Shown: positions 38,775-48,288, counted from the stretch's first letter. The stretch is 64,000 nucleotides of DNA from Paenibacillus riograndensis SBR5 (GCF_000981585.1 NZ_LN831776.1:387001-451000); one strand, 5' to 3'. Program-made: numbers and translations. The notes: a model not told the origin generated them from the sequence alone.

Positions 38775-39947
38775 ATGTTGAATAAGAAAAAGGCTCTATC
38801 CCTGACGGCAGGTCTGGTTCTGGCGGGTGCTGTGCTGGCTGGCTGCGGCTCTGATAAAAAGGCCGAATCCGCTGCGGACGGGGGCGGAAATTCCACTTCA
38901 GCTCCAGCCGCTTCATCGACAGAATTCACTTTTTATTATACTGGTTCGCAAAATGTGGATGATTTATGGAAAACGCTGATTCCGATGTTTGAAGCGAAGA
39001 ACCCGGATATTAAGGTTAACCCGGTCTACGTTGCTTCCGGTACAGCTGCTCAGCCTACCTATGATAAAATCATGGCTGCCAAGCAGGCGGGCAAGGGCTC
39101 GGGCGGTGTTGATCTCTATGAAAGTTCAATTGATGACGTTACTAAAGGCAAAAATGATGATCTGTGGGATTCGCTCAGCACCGGTTCGATTGCTAACTTG
39201 AATAACGTTGACCAGCAAACCATGAAAGACGTATCCAACCTGGCCGTTCCTTACCGTTCGTCTGCGGTAGTTCTCGCTTATAACAGCGATAAAGTTACTG
39301 CGCCTCCGCAAACACTGGACGAGCTTTACGACTGGATTCGTGCCAATCCGGAGAAGTTCGCCTACAATGATCCGTCTACCGGCGGTTCAGGCAGCTCGTT
39401 TGTGATTACGTCCATCTACAAATTTTTGCCGGAAGAGGCCATCCACAACTCCGATCCAAGCATTGAGAGCCAGTGGACGCAAGGCTTTGATCTGCTGAAG
39501 GATCTTGGTAAATATGTATACGGAAAAGGAATTTATCCGAAGAAAAACCAGGGAACCCTCGACCTGCTCGCCAGCGGCGAAGTTGACATGATTCCAGCCT
39601 GGTCGGATATGGTTCTGGATCAGATCGCCAAGGGGCAGCTGCCGGCTTCCACCAAAATGCAGCAGGTGACGCCAGGCTTTAATGGCGGCCCTACTTATCT
39701 GATGGTGCCTAAGCTTTCTGACAAGAAAGACGCGGTGTACAAATTCCTCGATTTCACGCTATCGCCTGAAGCGCAGGCAGAGGTTGTGAATAAAATGCAG
39801 GGCTTCCCGGGCATTAAGCTGTCCAATATGCCGCAAGACATCCAGGACTCCTTCAAAGGCGTGTCCGAAGGCTACCGGACATTCAGCCTTGGGGATCTGG
39901 GCAAGGATATCAATCAAAGATGGCAAAGTGAAGTTGCTGCCCAATGA
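38775..39947 (+). CDS. ABC transporter substrate-binding lipoprotein
   Basis: A 390-residue lipoprotein; lipobox LAGC (Cys about residue 22), Ser/Ala linker, then a PotD/Fbp-like binding domain (about 45-390) with DLYESSIDDV and FPGIKLSNMP. ATG 38775 sits nine bases after GGAGG; the upstream TTG is ignored. The stop overlaps the following permease start (ATGA). Confidence 0.9.
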   Translation: MLNKKKALSLTAGLVLAGAVLAGCGSDKKAESAADGGGNSTSAPAASSTEFTFYYTGSQNVDDLWKTLIPMFEAKNPDIKVNPVYVASGTAAQPTYDKIMAAKQAGKGSGGVDLYESSIDDVTKGKNDDLWDSLSTGSIANLNNVDQQTMKDVSNLAVPYRSSAVVLAYNSDKVTAPPQTLDELYDWIRANPEKFAYNDPSTGGSGSSFVITSIYKFLPEEAIHNSDPSIESQWTQGFDLLKDLGKYVYGKGIYPKKNQGTLDLLASGEVDMIPAWSDMVLDQIAKGQLPASTKMQQVTPGFNGGPTYLMVPKLSDKKDAVYKFLDFTLSPEAQAEVVNKMQGFPGIKLSNMPQDIQDSFKGVSEGYRTFSLGDLGKDINQRWQSEVAAQ

Positions 39948-40789
39948 GCAGACAAGCAAAAAGGGGGCTGCTGGGGATTTCCCTGGTGCTCCCTTCCTTT
40001 CTAATTCTGGTGTTTATCGTCGTCCTGCCTATTATAGGCTCTTTGAAGGAAAGCCTCACGAATGATGGGGGCGGCTACGACCTGTCCAATTATAAATTTT
40101 TGTTTACGGACAAGCTGATGCGCTCCAACATCATCTTTACTCTTGAGATCACCGTGATTTCTTCCCTGCTTGTACTGGCTATCAGTTATGTTCTTGCGGT
40201 CTATATGCGTTTCAATAACGGCTTTGCTGTGCGCTGGATCCGCCGGATGTACATGATTCCGATCTTTATTCCTACCGTGATTGCTACTTACGGCCTGATG
40301 CAGCTGCTCGGCAATCATGGCTGGGCGGCGCGGATTTTGTATCATCTGGGGCAGGACAGCTTTCCACGGATTATTTACGACATGAAGGGAATCATTATTG
40401 CAAATTTATGGTTCAATATTCCGTTTACTACGATGCTGCTGGGCTCCGCGTTATCGTCCGTGCCGGATTCCGTTATTGAAAGCGCCAAGGATGTAGGCGC
40501 AGGACGGCTCCGGATTTTCTGGAGATTAATTCTTCCATTGACCTATAAGACACTGCTGGTGGCGGTCACCTTCGTGTTTATGGGTGTGATCGGTTCCTTT
40601 ACAGCGCCTTATCTGGTGGGTCCCAATGCTCCGCAAATGCTCGGCGTGTCTATGGAGCAGGTCTTCGGTGTTTTCCAGGACCGTCAGCTTGCTGCAGCCT
40701 TGGCCTTCTTCACCTTCCTGTTATGCTCGTTTATCGGATACTTCTATGTGCTTTCCATGATTAAAGAGGAAGGGGTGCGGCGGTCATGA
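39944..40789 (+). CDS. ABC transporter permease (second subunit)
   Basis: A 281-residue permease with six membrane segments; EAA loop reads ESAKDVGAGRLRIFWRLILP. It overlaps the lipoprotein gene by four bases and the next gene by four. Pair of the permease at 36828. Confidence 0.9.
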   Translation: MSRQAKRGLLGISLVLPSFLILVFIVVLPIIGSLKESLTNDGGGYDLSNYKFLFTDKLMRSNIIFTLEITVISSLLVLAISYVLAVYMRFNNGFAVRWIRRMYMIPIFIPTVIATYGLMQLLGNHGWAARILYHLGQDSFPRIIYDMKGIIIANLWFNIPFTTMLLGSALSSVPDSVIESAKDVGAGRLRIFWRLILPLTYKTLLVAVTFVFMGVIGSFTAPYLVGPNAPQMLGVSMEQVFGVFQDRQLAAALAFFTFLLCSFIGYFYVLSMIKEEGVRRS

Positions 40790-41259
40790 AGACGGCAATC
40801 TTGGATGCCCAGGGTAGAGTGACACCTGCAAGCTCGAAATCGCATATTATCCACCGCTTCTTTCTGACTTCGGCGGGAGGGCGGCTAGGGATCGATTTTA
40901 GGTACGGCCCCAAGCAGCTGGAGGATTTGGAGAAAGCGCGGGCTTTGATCGAGCACAGTATTGATCTCTATTTTGAAGAAGAAACCATAGCACAGGCCAA
41001 AGCGCACTTTAAATCGTATTTGCCGCTTAACAATCTGATTACGGTCTCGGTTGACAGCCCCAATGGGCATCTTGGTGCTGCGCACCGGCATGATCCGGAG
41101 CAGGTTCTGCATGTATCCAGATATGAAGCCTCTCCAGGTCTTGTCTGCGGGGATATCGTGGCGGGAATGTGGGAGGTTACCTTAAGCCTGCATGCCATCG
41201 TAACTGACTACTGTGAATATTCGCTGCAAATCTGGCAGGAAGAGGAGGCGGCAAAATGA
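40786..41259 (+). CDS. Hypothetical protein of the LacI/PHP operon
   Basis: A 157-residue cytosolic protein, no known motif. The second half (GLVCGDIVAGMWEVTLSLHAIVTDYCEYSLQIW) has the look of the beta-sandwich found fused to or beside CehA/McbA-type PHP hydrolases. It overlaps both neighbours by four bases (ATGA), so it is stoichiometrically coupled to the PHP enzyme and may be its partner subunit. Function not known. Confidence 0.7.
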   Translation: MKTAILDAQGRVTPASSKSHIIHRFFLTSAGGRLGIDFRYGPKQLEDLEKARALIEHSIDLYFEEETIAQAKAHFKSYLPLNNLITVSVDSPNGHLGAAHRHDPEQVLHVSRYEASPGLVCGDIVAGMWEVTLSLHAIVTDYCEYSLQIWQEEEAAK

Positions 41260-42248
41260 CATGGATAGCCTGTGAGCTTCATACGCATACGTTCCACAGT
41301 GATGGCAGGCAGTCTTTGGACGAGCTGGCTTTGGGGGCCAAAGCGCTTGGGTTTGACTGTATTGCCCTGACCGACCACAATACGATGGCAGGATTGGCGC
41401 ACAAGGAACAGATTGAACGTGAAACCGGACTGTTGATTATCCCGGGTATGGAATGGACCACTTTCTTCGGTCACATGGTTACAATCGGGATCGAGGATTA
41501 CCAGGATTGGCGGAAGGTGGGGCCGGGAGATATCCATGCCGGACTGGCCCGGGTTCATGAGCAGGGCGGCCTTGCCGGCATGGCTCATCCTTTCCGTCCG
41601 GGCAGTCCGATGTGTACAGGCTGTTTCTGGGAGTTTGAAATCCGCGACTGGAACGAGATCGATTATATCGAGGTCTGGTCCACGACCTTTGCCCCGGTGA
41701 AGAAAAACAACATCCGTGCATACCGGCTGTGGACGGACAAATTGAACGAAGGTTTCCGGCTTGCCGCTACTTCGGGAAGGGACTGGCATTTCCAGGAGCG
41801 GACGGATGCCCCCTTATCCGTGACCTACTTGCGGATTCAAGAGGGGGAAGCGCCTTTTACTGAACGGGCGATAGCAGCTTTGTCTTCCGGCCGGGCTTCC
41901 GTCACCTTGGGACCCAGGCTTGATCTGCAAGTGAATGTGAACGGGGAAGTGTATCAAATCGGTGATGCAGTAAGTAGCTCCGACGAAAGAGAACGGCTGG
42001 CGTCTGTTAAAGTTCTGGCGGATTTCACCTCCCGCCATGAGCATTGGCATTTGCCGGAGCAGTCATATACGGTCAGTCTGAAGAGCAATTTAGGCGTATT
42101 GTCCGAGCAGGCCGCGATGCCGGAGCAGTTTCCGCTTCATGCTGAAATCTCCGTTCAAGGCTTGCTGTGGATGCGCGCCGAGCTGTGGGGTGTTATTCAG
42201 GGTGTGAGAACGCTGATTGCGTTTACGAATGCCATATATTTCGATTGA
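41256..42248 (+). CDS. PHP-domain metallohydrolase (CehA/McbA-like)
   Basis: A 330-residue protein. The metal motif ELHTHTFHSDGRQS opens at residue 7, TDHNTM follows at about 47, GMEWTTFFGH and MAHPF supply further ligands. Family members hydrolyse phosphoesters or carbamate-type bonds. In an operon with an importer and a GDPD-like enzyme, a role in cleaving an imported phosphodiester or related solute is inferred. ATGA overlap with upstream gene. Confidence 0.88.
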   Translation: MTWIACELHTHTFHSDGRQSLDELALGAKALGFDCIALTDHNTMAGLAHKEQIERETGLLIIPGMEWTTFFGHMVTIGIEDYQDWRKVGPGDIHAGLARVHEQGGLAGMAHPFRPGSPMCTGCFWEFEIRDWNEIDYIEVWSTTFAPVKKNNIRAYRLWTDKLNEGFRLAATSGRDWHFQERTDAPLSVTYLRIQEGEAPFTERAIAALSSGRASVTLGPRLDLQVNVNGEVYQIGDAVSSSDERERLASVKVLADFTSRHEHWHLPEQSYTVSLKSNLGVLSEQAAMPEQFPLHAEISVQGLLWMRAELWGVIQGVRTLIAFTNAIYFD

Positions 42249-42286
42249 ATAAAGAATTTATCCAACAAGAAGGCGAGGGATCGGAG

Positions 42287-43060
42287 ATGGAGGCAGAAGA
42301 AAGGAAACCCTTCCCGTTCATAACAGCCCATACCGGCTGCATGGAGACGCTGGACAATACCCTGGACGCTGTGCGGATGGGGATTGAGCTTGGAGCGGAT
42401 ATCGTTGAGGACGATGTGCGGGTGACGAAAGACGGAATTGCCGTAATGGCTCATGATGATATCTGGACCACGGCAGCGGGGCGGAGCATCAGCATCTCAG
42501 AGACGAATTTTACCGAGCTGAAAAATGTGGAGGTCGCAGTAGATTATGCCGGCAAGCAGGGCAGCATGACCTTCAGCACGCTGGAAGAGATGCTGCGGCT
42601 AATCAAGCCGACCGGAACCATCGCCAATCTCGATCTGAAAGTGGATGAAGCCGTGGACGCTGCCGCAGAACTGGTCCATAGCTTAGACATGCTGGAACAG
42701 GTCTTTCTGTCAGGCTGCGAAAAGGAGCGTGCCCTGTTGGCACAGCGCAGACAGCCTCAGCTCAGAAAGCTGCTTAATGCAGACATCCGGCTCTTCAGAA
42801 CCTTGCCTTATGAGTTTGCGGTGGAACAGACCTGCCGGGAGGCACTGGAGGCTTCCTGTTTTGGAATCAACATTTATCATGAAGTTGTGACTCCCTGGTT
42901 TATGGAGCGCGCCCGTGCTTCCGGGCTGCCCGTGTATGTCTGGACCGTGAACGAAACGCAGCTTATGGAGCATTACGCCGATCTTGGCGTTGCCTCCATT
43001 ACGGCCCGGAATGTGCAGGCATTGGCGGACTTGAAGCAGGCGAGAGCCAATGAAGCATGA
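42287..43060 (+). CDS. Glycerophosphodiester phosphodiesterase-like protein
   Basis: A 257-residue TIM-barrel. Start at ATG 42287, seven bases after GCGAGGG. It opens with ITAHTGCMETLDNTLDAV, where canonical enzymes have HRG...PENT. The acidic metal ligands (EDDVRVTKDGIAVMAHDD) and second His are retained, but the Arg of His-Arg is Thr. It thus may have shifted substrate, perhaps a sugar-linked phosphodiester. Last gene of the LacI-controlled operon; 38 bases after the PHP gene. Confidence 0.82.
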   Translation: MEAEERKPFPFITAHTGCMETLDNTLDAVRMGIELGADIVEDDVRVTKDGIAVMAHDDIWTTAAGRSISISETNFTELKNVEVAVDYAGKQGSMTFSTLEEMLRLIKPTGTIANLDLKVDEAVDAAAELVHSLDMLEQVFLSGCEKERALLAQRRQPQLRKLLNADIRLFRTLPYEFAVEQTCREALEASCFGINIYHEVVTPWFMERARASGLPVYVWTVNETQLMEHYADLGVASITARNVQALADLKQARANEA

Positions 43061-43099
43061 CCTTATTGACCTCGATCTAAACTAACCTGCAAACAGGAG

Positions 43100-43132
43100 A
43101 AAAGGCTTGAGCAGCGGAATCTGCATCAAGCC
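43100..43132 (-). terminator. Terminator of the VOC gene
   Basis: GGCTTGA-GCAG pairs with CTGC-TCAAGCC; on the minus strand the stem is followed by TTTT. It may also stop plus-strand transcripts from the GDPD gene. Confidence 0.7.
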
Positions 43133-43152
43133 CAAAACCTCACTTTGAGTAC

Positions 43153-43578
43153 TTATCTTCCCCGCTTCGTGAACACTTGAAAGGCTACCCCGAACTTGTC
43201 GGTGACCATGCCGTAAGCGGGGCTGAAGTATGTGGGACCCAGCTCGATCTCGACGTGGCCGCCTTTTTGTAAAGAGTGGTACAGCTGCTCAGCCTCTGCG
43301 GTATTGTCAGCCGTGATGCAGATGTTGATGCCGTTGCCCGGATGCAGCACCAGTCCCTCCTCCAGATCAGCCACAAAAAAATCTGTTTCCCCCACACGCA
43401 GCACAGAATGGGCAATGCGTGCCTTGGCTTCCTCTGACATCGGTGCATCGGGATTCTGCGGCCCTTCTCCGGCGGTTTGCTTGAAGAGCAGCTTAGCCCC
43501 CAGCACCTCCTGATAAAATTCAATCGCCTGCTGTGCATGGCCGTCGAGCAGTATAAAAGGGTTCAGCTGTAATGTCAT
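43153..43578 (-). CDS. VOC-family (PhnB/glyoxalase-like) protein
   Basis: A 141-residue protein with PhnB-like start LQLNPFILLDGHAQQAIEFYQEVLGAKLLF and end YGMVTDKFGVAFQVF. It is a beta-alpha-beta-beta-beta metal- or ligand-binding fold. Substrate unknown. It is divergent from the WYL regulator at 43692, which may control it. Confidence 0.88.
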   Translation of the reverse strand: MTLQLNPFILLDGHAQQAIEFYQEVLGAKLLFKQTAGEGPQNPDAPMSEEAKARIAHSVLRVGETDFFVADLEEGLVLHPGNGINICITADNTAEAEQLYHSLQKGGHVEIELGPTYFSPAYGMVTDKFGVAFQVFTKRGR

Positions 43579-43641
43579 ATTCCAATCTCTCCCTGCTGTT
43601 GAATTTGCCCGCTAGAGCTGGGCTATAAGTTCATTGTAGGG

Positions 43642-43665
43642 TATAATAGTGACAAGTATTGTCAC
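43642..43665 (+). promoter_or_regulatory. Promoter -10 and palindromic operator of the WYL regulator
   Basis: TATAAT (43642-43647) is followed at once by GTGACAA-GTA-TTGTCAC (43649-43665), a perfect 7-base inverted repeat spanning the start of transcription. Confidence 0.6.
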
Positions 43666-43691
43666 AAATAAAAAATTATTGGAGCTATGCT

Positions 43692-44717
43692 ATGTCAAAA
43701 TCCAAACGGCTGCTGGATCTGATGATGACCGTCAACCGCAAGCGAAAATTCACTGTAAAAGAGCTGGCAGGGGAGTTCGGCGTGTCCCCGCGGACCATCC
43801 TCAGGGATTTGCAGGAGCTTGGGGAGCTGGGGGTTCCGCTATATTCCGAAGTGGGGCCGCATGGCGGCTACCAGGTGTTGAACGAAAGAATCCTCCCGCC
43901 GATTGCGTTTACGGAGGAGGAAGCGGTGGCGATCTTTTTTGCCAGCCATGCCCTGCGCCACTACAAGTACCTGCCCTTCAAGGAAGAGTCTGTAGCCGCA
44001 TTGCAGAAGTTTTATCATTATATGTCCGGGGATGTCCGCGACCGTATTGACGAGATGAAACACAGGATTGATTTCGTGACCCCCGCCAGACAGGCGGAGT
44101 TTCCATATCTCGCTATTCTGCTGGAAGCCGCCACAGGACAGAAGGTGCTGCAGATTGATTATGAAACGAAAGGCAAACGTATGGACCGGGCCATCCAGCC
44201 GATCGGTATTTATGCCAGCAATGGGCTGTGGTATTGCCCGGCCTATTGTTTCCTGCGGGGCGGCATCCGCGTGTTCCGCTGTGACCGGATTCATACCGCT
44301 GATTATGCGGTGTCCGGGCCTGCGCCGCTGGATTTGCGGCATGTGCTTCTAGGCAATAAGGAGTCATGCAGCAATCTGGAACAGGCAGGGAACACGGGTC
44401 TGCAACAAGAACCCGGACTGGAGATAAGTAAGCAGCGGGAACGGGCGACCAGCAAGAAGAATGAGCGGACGAGGCTTTACATTGGGCTGACAGATGAAGG
44501 TGTTCAGGCTTGTGAGGCTGAGCTGTGGTCGTCATCCTTGCTGCATATCCGTGAAGACGGCACCGGCTGGCTGGAAGGAGATATCCCGCACAAAGACCTG
44601 CCATTCTTCGCACGGTTCGTAATTGGCCTCTGCAATGAGGCTGCGGTGAAGGAGCCGCAGGAGCTGGTCCGGGCGGTGAAGGAGCTGCTTGCCGGGATGC
44701 TGGCGAAATATAAGTAG
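43692..44717 (+). CDS. HTH/WYL-domain transcriptional regulator (YafY-like)
   Basis: A 341-residue protein. N-terminal HTH (about 1-60; ELAGEFGVSPRTILRDLQELGELGVPL) and a WYL domain (about 140-220) with the IGIYASNGLWYCPAYCFLRGGIRVFRCDRI stretch. Start ATG 43692 with GGAG seven bases upstream. A poorly conserved Gln/Glu-rich linker lies at about 225-265. It is likely autoregulated through the palindrome before it and is divergent from the VOC gene. Confidence 0.88.
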   Translation: MSKSKRLLDLMMTVNRKRKFTVKELAGEFGVSPRTILRDLQELGELGVPLYSEVGPHGGYQVLNERILPPIAFTEEEAVAIFFASHALRHYKYLPFKEESVAALQKFYHYMSGDVRDRIDEMKHRIDFVTPARQAEFPYLAILLEAATGQKVLQIDYETKGKRMDRAIQPIGIYASNGLWYCPAYCFLRGGIRVFRCDRIHTADYAVSGPAPLDLRHVLLGNKESCSNLEQAGNTGLQQEPGLEISKQRERATSKKNERTRLYIGLTDEGVQACEAELWSSSLLHIREDGTGWLEGDIPHKDLPFFARFVIGLCNEAAVKEPQELVRAVKELLAGMLAKYK

Positions 44718-44818
44718 GATGGTGCCGGGTACCTCCTCATATTCTCTTTGTTCAGAATCTGTAACTTCAATCATTATTCTTTTCCGTTTACAAACTCTTA
44801 ACCCGCTATTCGCATTGT

Positions 44819-44844
44819 CTTAATTGTAGGTTACTACAATTAAG
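44819..44844 (+). promoter_or_regulatory. Perfect 11-base inverted repeat before the two-component genes
   Basis: CTTAATTGTAG, GTTA, CTACAATTAAG, 35 bases before the kinase start; operator or regulator target. Confidence 0.55.
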
Positions 44845-44878
44845 GGTACTACATGCGATAGACTGGGAGAGCTGCAAC

Positions 44879-46711
44879 TTGAACTGGAAGAAAAAACTCA
44901 ACTCGGTGTTTTCCGGCTGGAAGCTGCTGCTGTTTGTATTGATATCGCTGCTAAGCCTGTGCCTCGTTGCCCTTCAAGGCTACCTGCTCAGCAAGCAGTC
45001 GACGCAAACGATCGAAACGCAAGTAAATCAAATGATTAGCGATAATATGGATTCGCTGTCGGTGAACATCACGAATGATCTTAGCTATATGGACGATTTT
45101 GCCCGCACCTTGTCCAATAATGCTGATTTGATCAACACCTTCAAGCTGGACCCGGCGGAACGAAAGGTAATGACGGAGGAGTGGATGAAAGCTTTCTCCG
45201 AGTATTACCGGCTGCGGCTGCCGCTGAATATTCAGGTGCTGCTTAATCCGGACGAGCTATATGCCTACCCCTCCTTGAATGTCTGGGAGGAGCATGAGAT
45301 AAGAACAATCGTCTCTTCTTTTCCGTGGTTCGACCAACGGGTGTCGCTTGACAACGACTACCTTCATTGGAATGTCACTGCCGACTTTCACACTAACTCC
45401 TCGTCCGGCGCCTCTTCCAACGCCCTCTATGTCAGTAAAAATATCATCCGCGACAACCGTTCGTTAGGCCTGCTTGTTATCGAAATGAACGGGTCATTGA
45501 TCGAGCGGCTGCTGAACCGTGCGCAAATTCATGCGCAGAACGCTGTATTCATCGTTTCGGGAGAGGGTCAACTGCTGTTCCGCAACGAAAATATGCTGAA
45601 ACCGCTGCAGGAAGACGCCGAATTGTTCAGTACAGCCACGCAGATTCTGAAGCGGGGCGATGATCACGGCACGCAGAATATTTCGTGGGCAGGCTCCCCG
45701 TATTACCTTATTTACAAGCAAATTTCATCGACGCCATGGACGATGTTCTCACTTATTCCGATGTATTCGTTCCATTCTGACAGCATGAATATTTGGCATA
45801 CGACGGCGATTACGACCGCCATTTCGGTCGTGCTGATTGCCGCCTTCTTCTGCGTCCTGTATTTGAAGGTGACGCTGCCGATCGCGCAGCTGTCCCGGAT
45901 CGTAAGAAAGGCGGGCCAAGGGCAGACGCCCGAGACGTATGCTTACAAGGGATTCAAGGAAATCGAAACGTTGAACCGCGGCATTTTCCGCTTTTTCGAG
46001 CAGATTCAGGAGCAGTTCCAAACGATCAAGCGTGGTGAAAACGAGAAGCGGAAGCTTGAGCTGCATCGGCTGCAGGAGCAGATGCGGCCGCATTTTTGGC
46101 ATAATTCGTTGAACTCGCTGCGGTTTTTGGCTGTGCTGAACGGTGACAATCAGATGGCTGAGGCGATCCTTTCTTTAACCCGGATGCTTGACTATACACT
46201 AAGGAATACCGATGTGCTGTACAGCACACTGGAGGAGGAGAAGGATTATGCGATGAGCTTCGTACGGTTTCAGGAGATCCGGTCGATGCAGCAAATCCGG
46301 GTGAATCTGGAGCTGGACGAGCGGGCGATGCAGGCGCAAATTCCGAAGTTTACCCTGCAGCTCATTTTGGAAAATTCAATCATGCATGGCTTTGCTGCTC
46401 CTTTTGACAAAGAGCCATGGATCCGGGTCGTTGCAGAAACGGAAGACGAGCTTCTAATCCTTCGCATAACGGATAACGGCAACGGCATGGATCAAGCGAC
46501 GCTGCAGCGGCTGTTCCAACCAGAGCGCAAGCAGCACAGGGCACGCCGGTCCTCGGGGCTAAGTCTCATCAATCTGCAGCAGAGGTTCCGATTGGAGTAT
46601 GGCAGTGGCTTCGGCATTCGCGTCGCAAGCGAGCACGGTCAATTTACGGAAGTGACAATGACACTGCCTTTGATGACGACAGACAACGAGCAAGAAAGGG
46701 GCCCGATATGA
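44879..46711 (+). CDS. YesM-like sensor histidine kinase
   Basis: A 610-residue kinase: membrane helix at about 13-38, Cache-like sensor (about 40-300), second helix (about 308-330), HAMP, His_kinase domain with QMRPHFWHNSLNSL, phosphorylated His405, and HATPase with ITDNGNGMD. The usual PHFLYN has become PHFWHN. TTG start eight bases after GGGAGA. Its TGA overlaps the response-regulator ATG. Partner senses a carbohydrate-like signal for the operon at 48476-59350. Confidence 0.92.
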   Translation: MNWKKKLNSVFSGWKLLLFVLISLLSLCLVALQGYLLSKQSTQTIETQVNQMISDNMDSLSVNITNDLSYMDDFARTLSNNADLINTFKLDPAERKVMTEEWMKAFSEYYRLRLPLNIQVLLNPDELYAYPSLNVWEEHEIRTIVSSFPWFDQRVSLDNDYLHWNVTADFHTNSSSGASSNALYVSKNIIRDNRSLGLLVIEMNGSLIERLLNRAQIHAQNAVFIVSGEGQLLFRNENMLKPLQEDAELFSTATQILKRGDDHGTQNISWAGSPYYLIYKQISSTPWTMFSLIPMYSFHSDSMNIWHTTAITTAISVVLIAAFFCVLYLKVTLPIAQLSRIVRKAGQGQTPETYAYKGFKEIETLNRGIFRFFEQIQEQFQTIKRGENEKRKLELHRLQEQMRPHFWHNSLNSLRFLAVLNGDNQMAEAILSLTRMLDYTLRNTDVLYSTLEEEKDYAMSFVRFQEIRSMQQIRVNLELDERAMQAQIPKFTLQLILENSIMHGFAAPFDKEPWIRVVAETEDELLILRITDNGNGMDQATLQRLFQPERKQHRARRSSGLSLINLQQRFRLEYGSGFGIRVASEHGQFTEVTMTLPLMTTDNEQERGPI

Positions 46712-48282
46712 AGGTGATGATTGTTGAAGACGAAATCCTGGTGCGGCTTGGTTTAAGAAAATCGATTCCTTGGTCGTCACTCGGGCTGGAGTTGGTGTGC
46801 GAGGCCAAAGACGGAGCGGAAGCCTGCGACATGTTCACACGGCATCTTCCCGACATCGTGCTTGTCGACATCGAGCTTCCCAAGATGGATGGGCTGAAAT
46901 TTATCCGTTTTGCCAAGACGCATGGGAGCGGGACGCATTTTATCGTATTGACCTGCCATCAGGATATGAAATATATGCGCGAAGCAATTAAACTCCAGGT
47001 GACTGATTTTATCTTAAAATCGACATTGGACATGAAAGAACTATGCGATATTTTGCAAAATATAACGTTGGAGCGGTTGCGTGATACATCTGTGGATAAG
47101 GCCGGACTGCAGGATGCCGCCGCCGCTATGCCCGCCGAGGATTTTTACCGCAGCTGGCTGAACGGATCGCTGCGCGATTCCGGGCAAATTCGGCAGCAGC
47201 TTGCGCAAATGAATGTGAACCGGCCGGTTGGACGGTTTATAGCCTGCGTCATGCAGCTCGATGTCCGCCCGCCCGCCGATCATAAGCTTTCCGATGCAGA
47301 CATTCGCAGCATGGGACAGCAGATCGGGCAGCTGCTCATGCAGCAGCATGGAGAACACGTTCTGGGCAGCGTGGAAGAAATGCATATGCAGCGGTGGCAT
47401 TTTATTGTGTCCGACCGATTGGCGGTCTCGGAGATGATCCAGTGGATGGATACGGTAAAAGAAAACGCCGGCATCGCATTTTCCGTCGGCTGGAGCGCTT
47501 CATTCGTCCATCCGCACGAGTGGCGGGCTTATGACCGCAAAGCGGTTGAGCTGCTCCAGCATCAATATTATGACGCGGAAGGACGTCTCTACACCGGGGA
47601 AGGCCAGCTTGGCGAAACGCTGTCCGAGCTGGTGCATAAAGCGAAAAAACAAATATACGACATGATCGGTTCACTGCGCTTTGCCGAAACAAGGCTTATG
47701 TTGGCCGATCTGCTGAAGGAACTGCAGCGCTCCCCCCGTTTGCATCCCCATATTGTTAAAAATATGTTTACGGAATTTTTGTTCCGCATTTGGTCTGCGT
47801 GCGAAGAACTGGCGGCTGGAAACCCGATCGCCAACCATCAGCTGGTCGATCAAATATACGCGACCCAGAAGCTCGATCAGACTGTCTCCCTGCTGCTGGC
47901 CGATATGCAAAGAGCCGAGCGCCAGCTGGAAATGACCAACTCGGTCAACGATAAAACGAAAATAGTCGTGCTTGTTAAACAATATATTAAAAATCATTTG
48001 CAGCAGGAAATTTCCCTGCAAGAAATTGCCGACACCTTCCACATCAACAGATCCTATCTGAGCCGGTTGTTTCGCGAGGTCAGCCAAATGAGCTTCACCG
48101 AATTCGTTTTATACGAAAAAACCGAGCTTGCAATCGTCATGATGCAGAGCGGCAAAAGCTTAACGGAAATATCCGAGAAGCTCGGGTATTTGAATTTGAG
48201 CTCATTCACGCGCATGTTTAAAAAGGTGCGGGGCGCATCGCCGTCCCTGTTCGTCAACTACGAGCCACGCGCCACAAAATGA
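46708..48282 (+). CDS. YesN-like AraC-type response regulator
   Basis: A 524-residue protein. Receiver domain 1-120 with Asp54 as phosphoacceptor (VLVDIELPKMDG), middle region about 130-400 and AraC HTH at about 425-515 (LQQEISLQEIADTFHINRSYLSRLFREVS). It overlaps the kinase gene by four bases. Expected to activate the large secreted-protein gene and ABC operon directly downstream, which has a TATAAT -10 but no good -35. Confidence 0.93.
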   Translation: MKVMIVEDEILVRLGLRKSIPWSSLGLELVCEAKDGAEACDMFTRHLPDIVLVDIELPKMDGLKFIRFAKTHGSGTHFIVLTCHQDMKYMREAIKLQVTDFILKSTLDMKELCDILQNITLERLRDTSVDKAGLQDAAAAMPAEDFYRSWLNGSLRDSGQIRQQLAQMNVNRPVGRFIACVMQLDVRPPADHKLSDADIRSMGQQIGQLLMQQHGEHVLGSVEEMHMQRWHFIVSDRLAVSEMIQWMDTVKENAGIAFSVGWSASFVHPHEWRAYDRKAVELLQHQYYDAEGRLYTGEGQLGETLSELVHKAKKQIYDMIGSLRFAETRLMLADLLKELQRSPRLHPHIVKNMFTEFLFRIWSACEELAAGNPIANHQLVDQIYATQKLDQTVSLLLADMQRAERQLEMTNSVNDKTKIVVLVKQYIKNHLQQEISLQEIADTFHINRSYLSRLFREVSQMSFTEFVLYEKTELAIVMMQSGKSLTEISEKLGYLNLSSFTRMFKKVRGASPSLFVNYEPRATK

Positions 48283-48288
48283 TAAATG

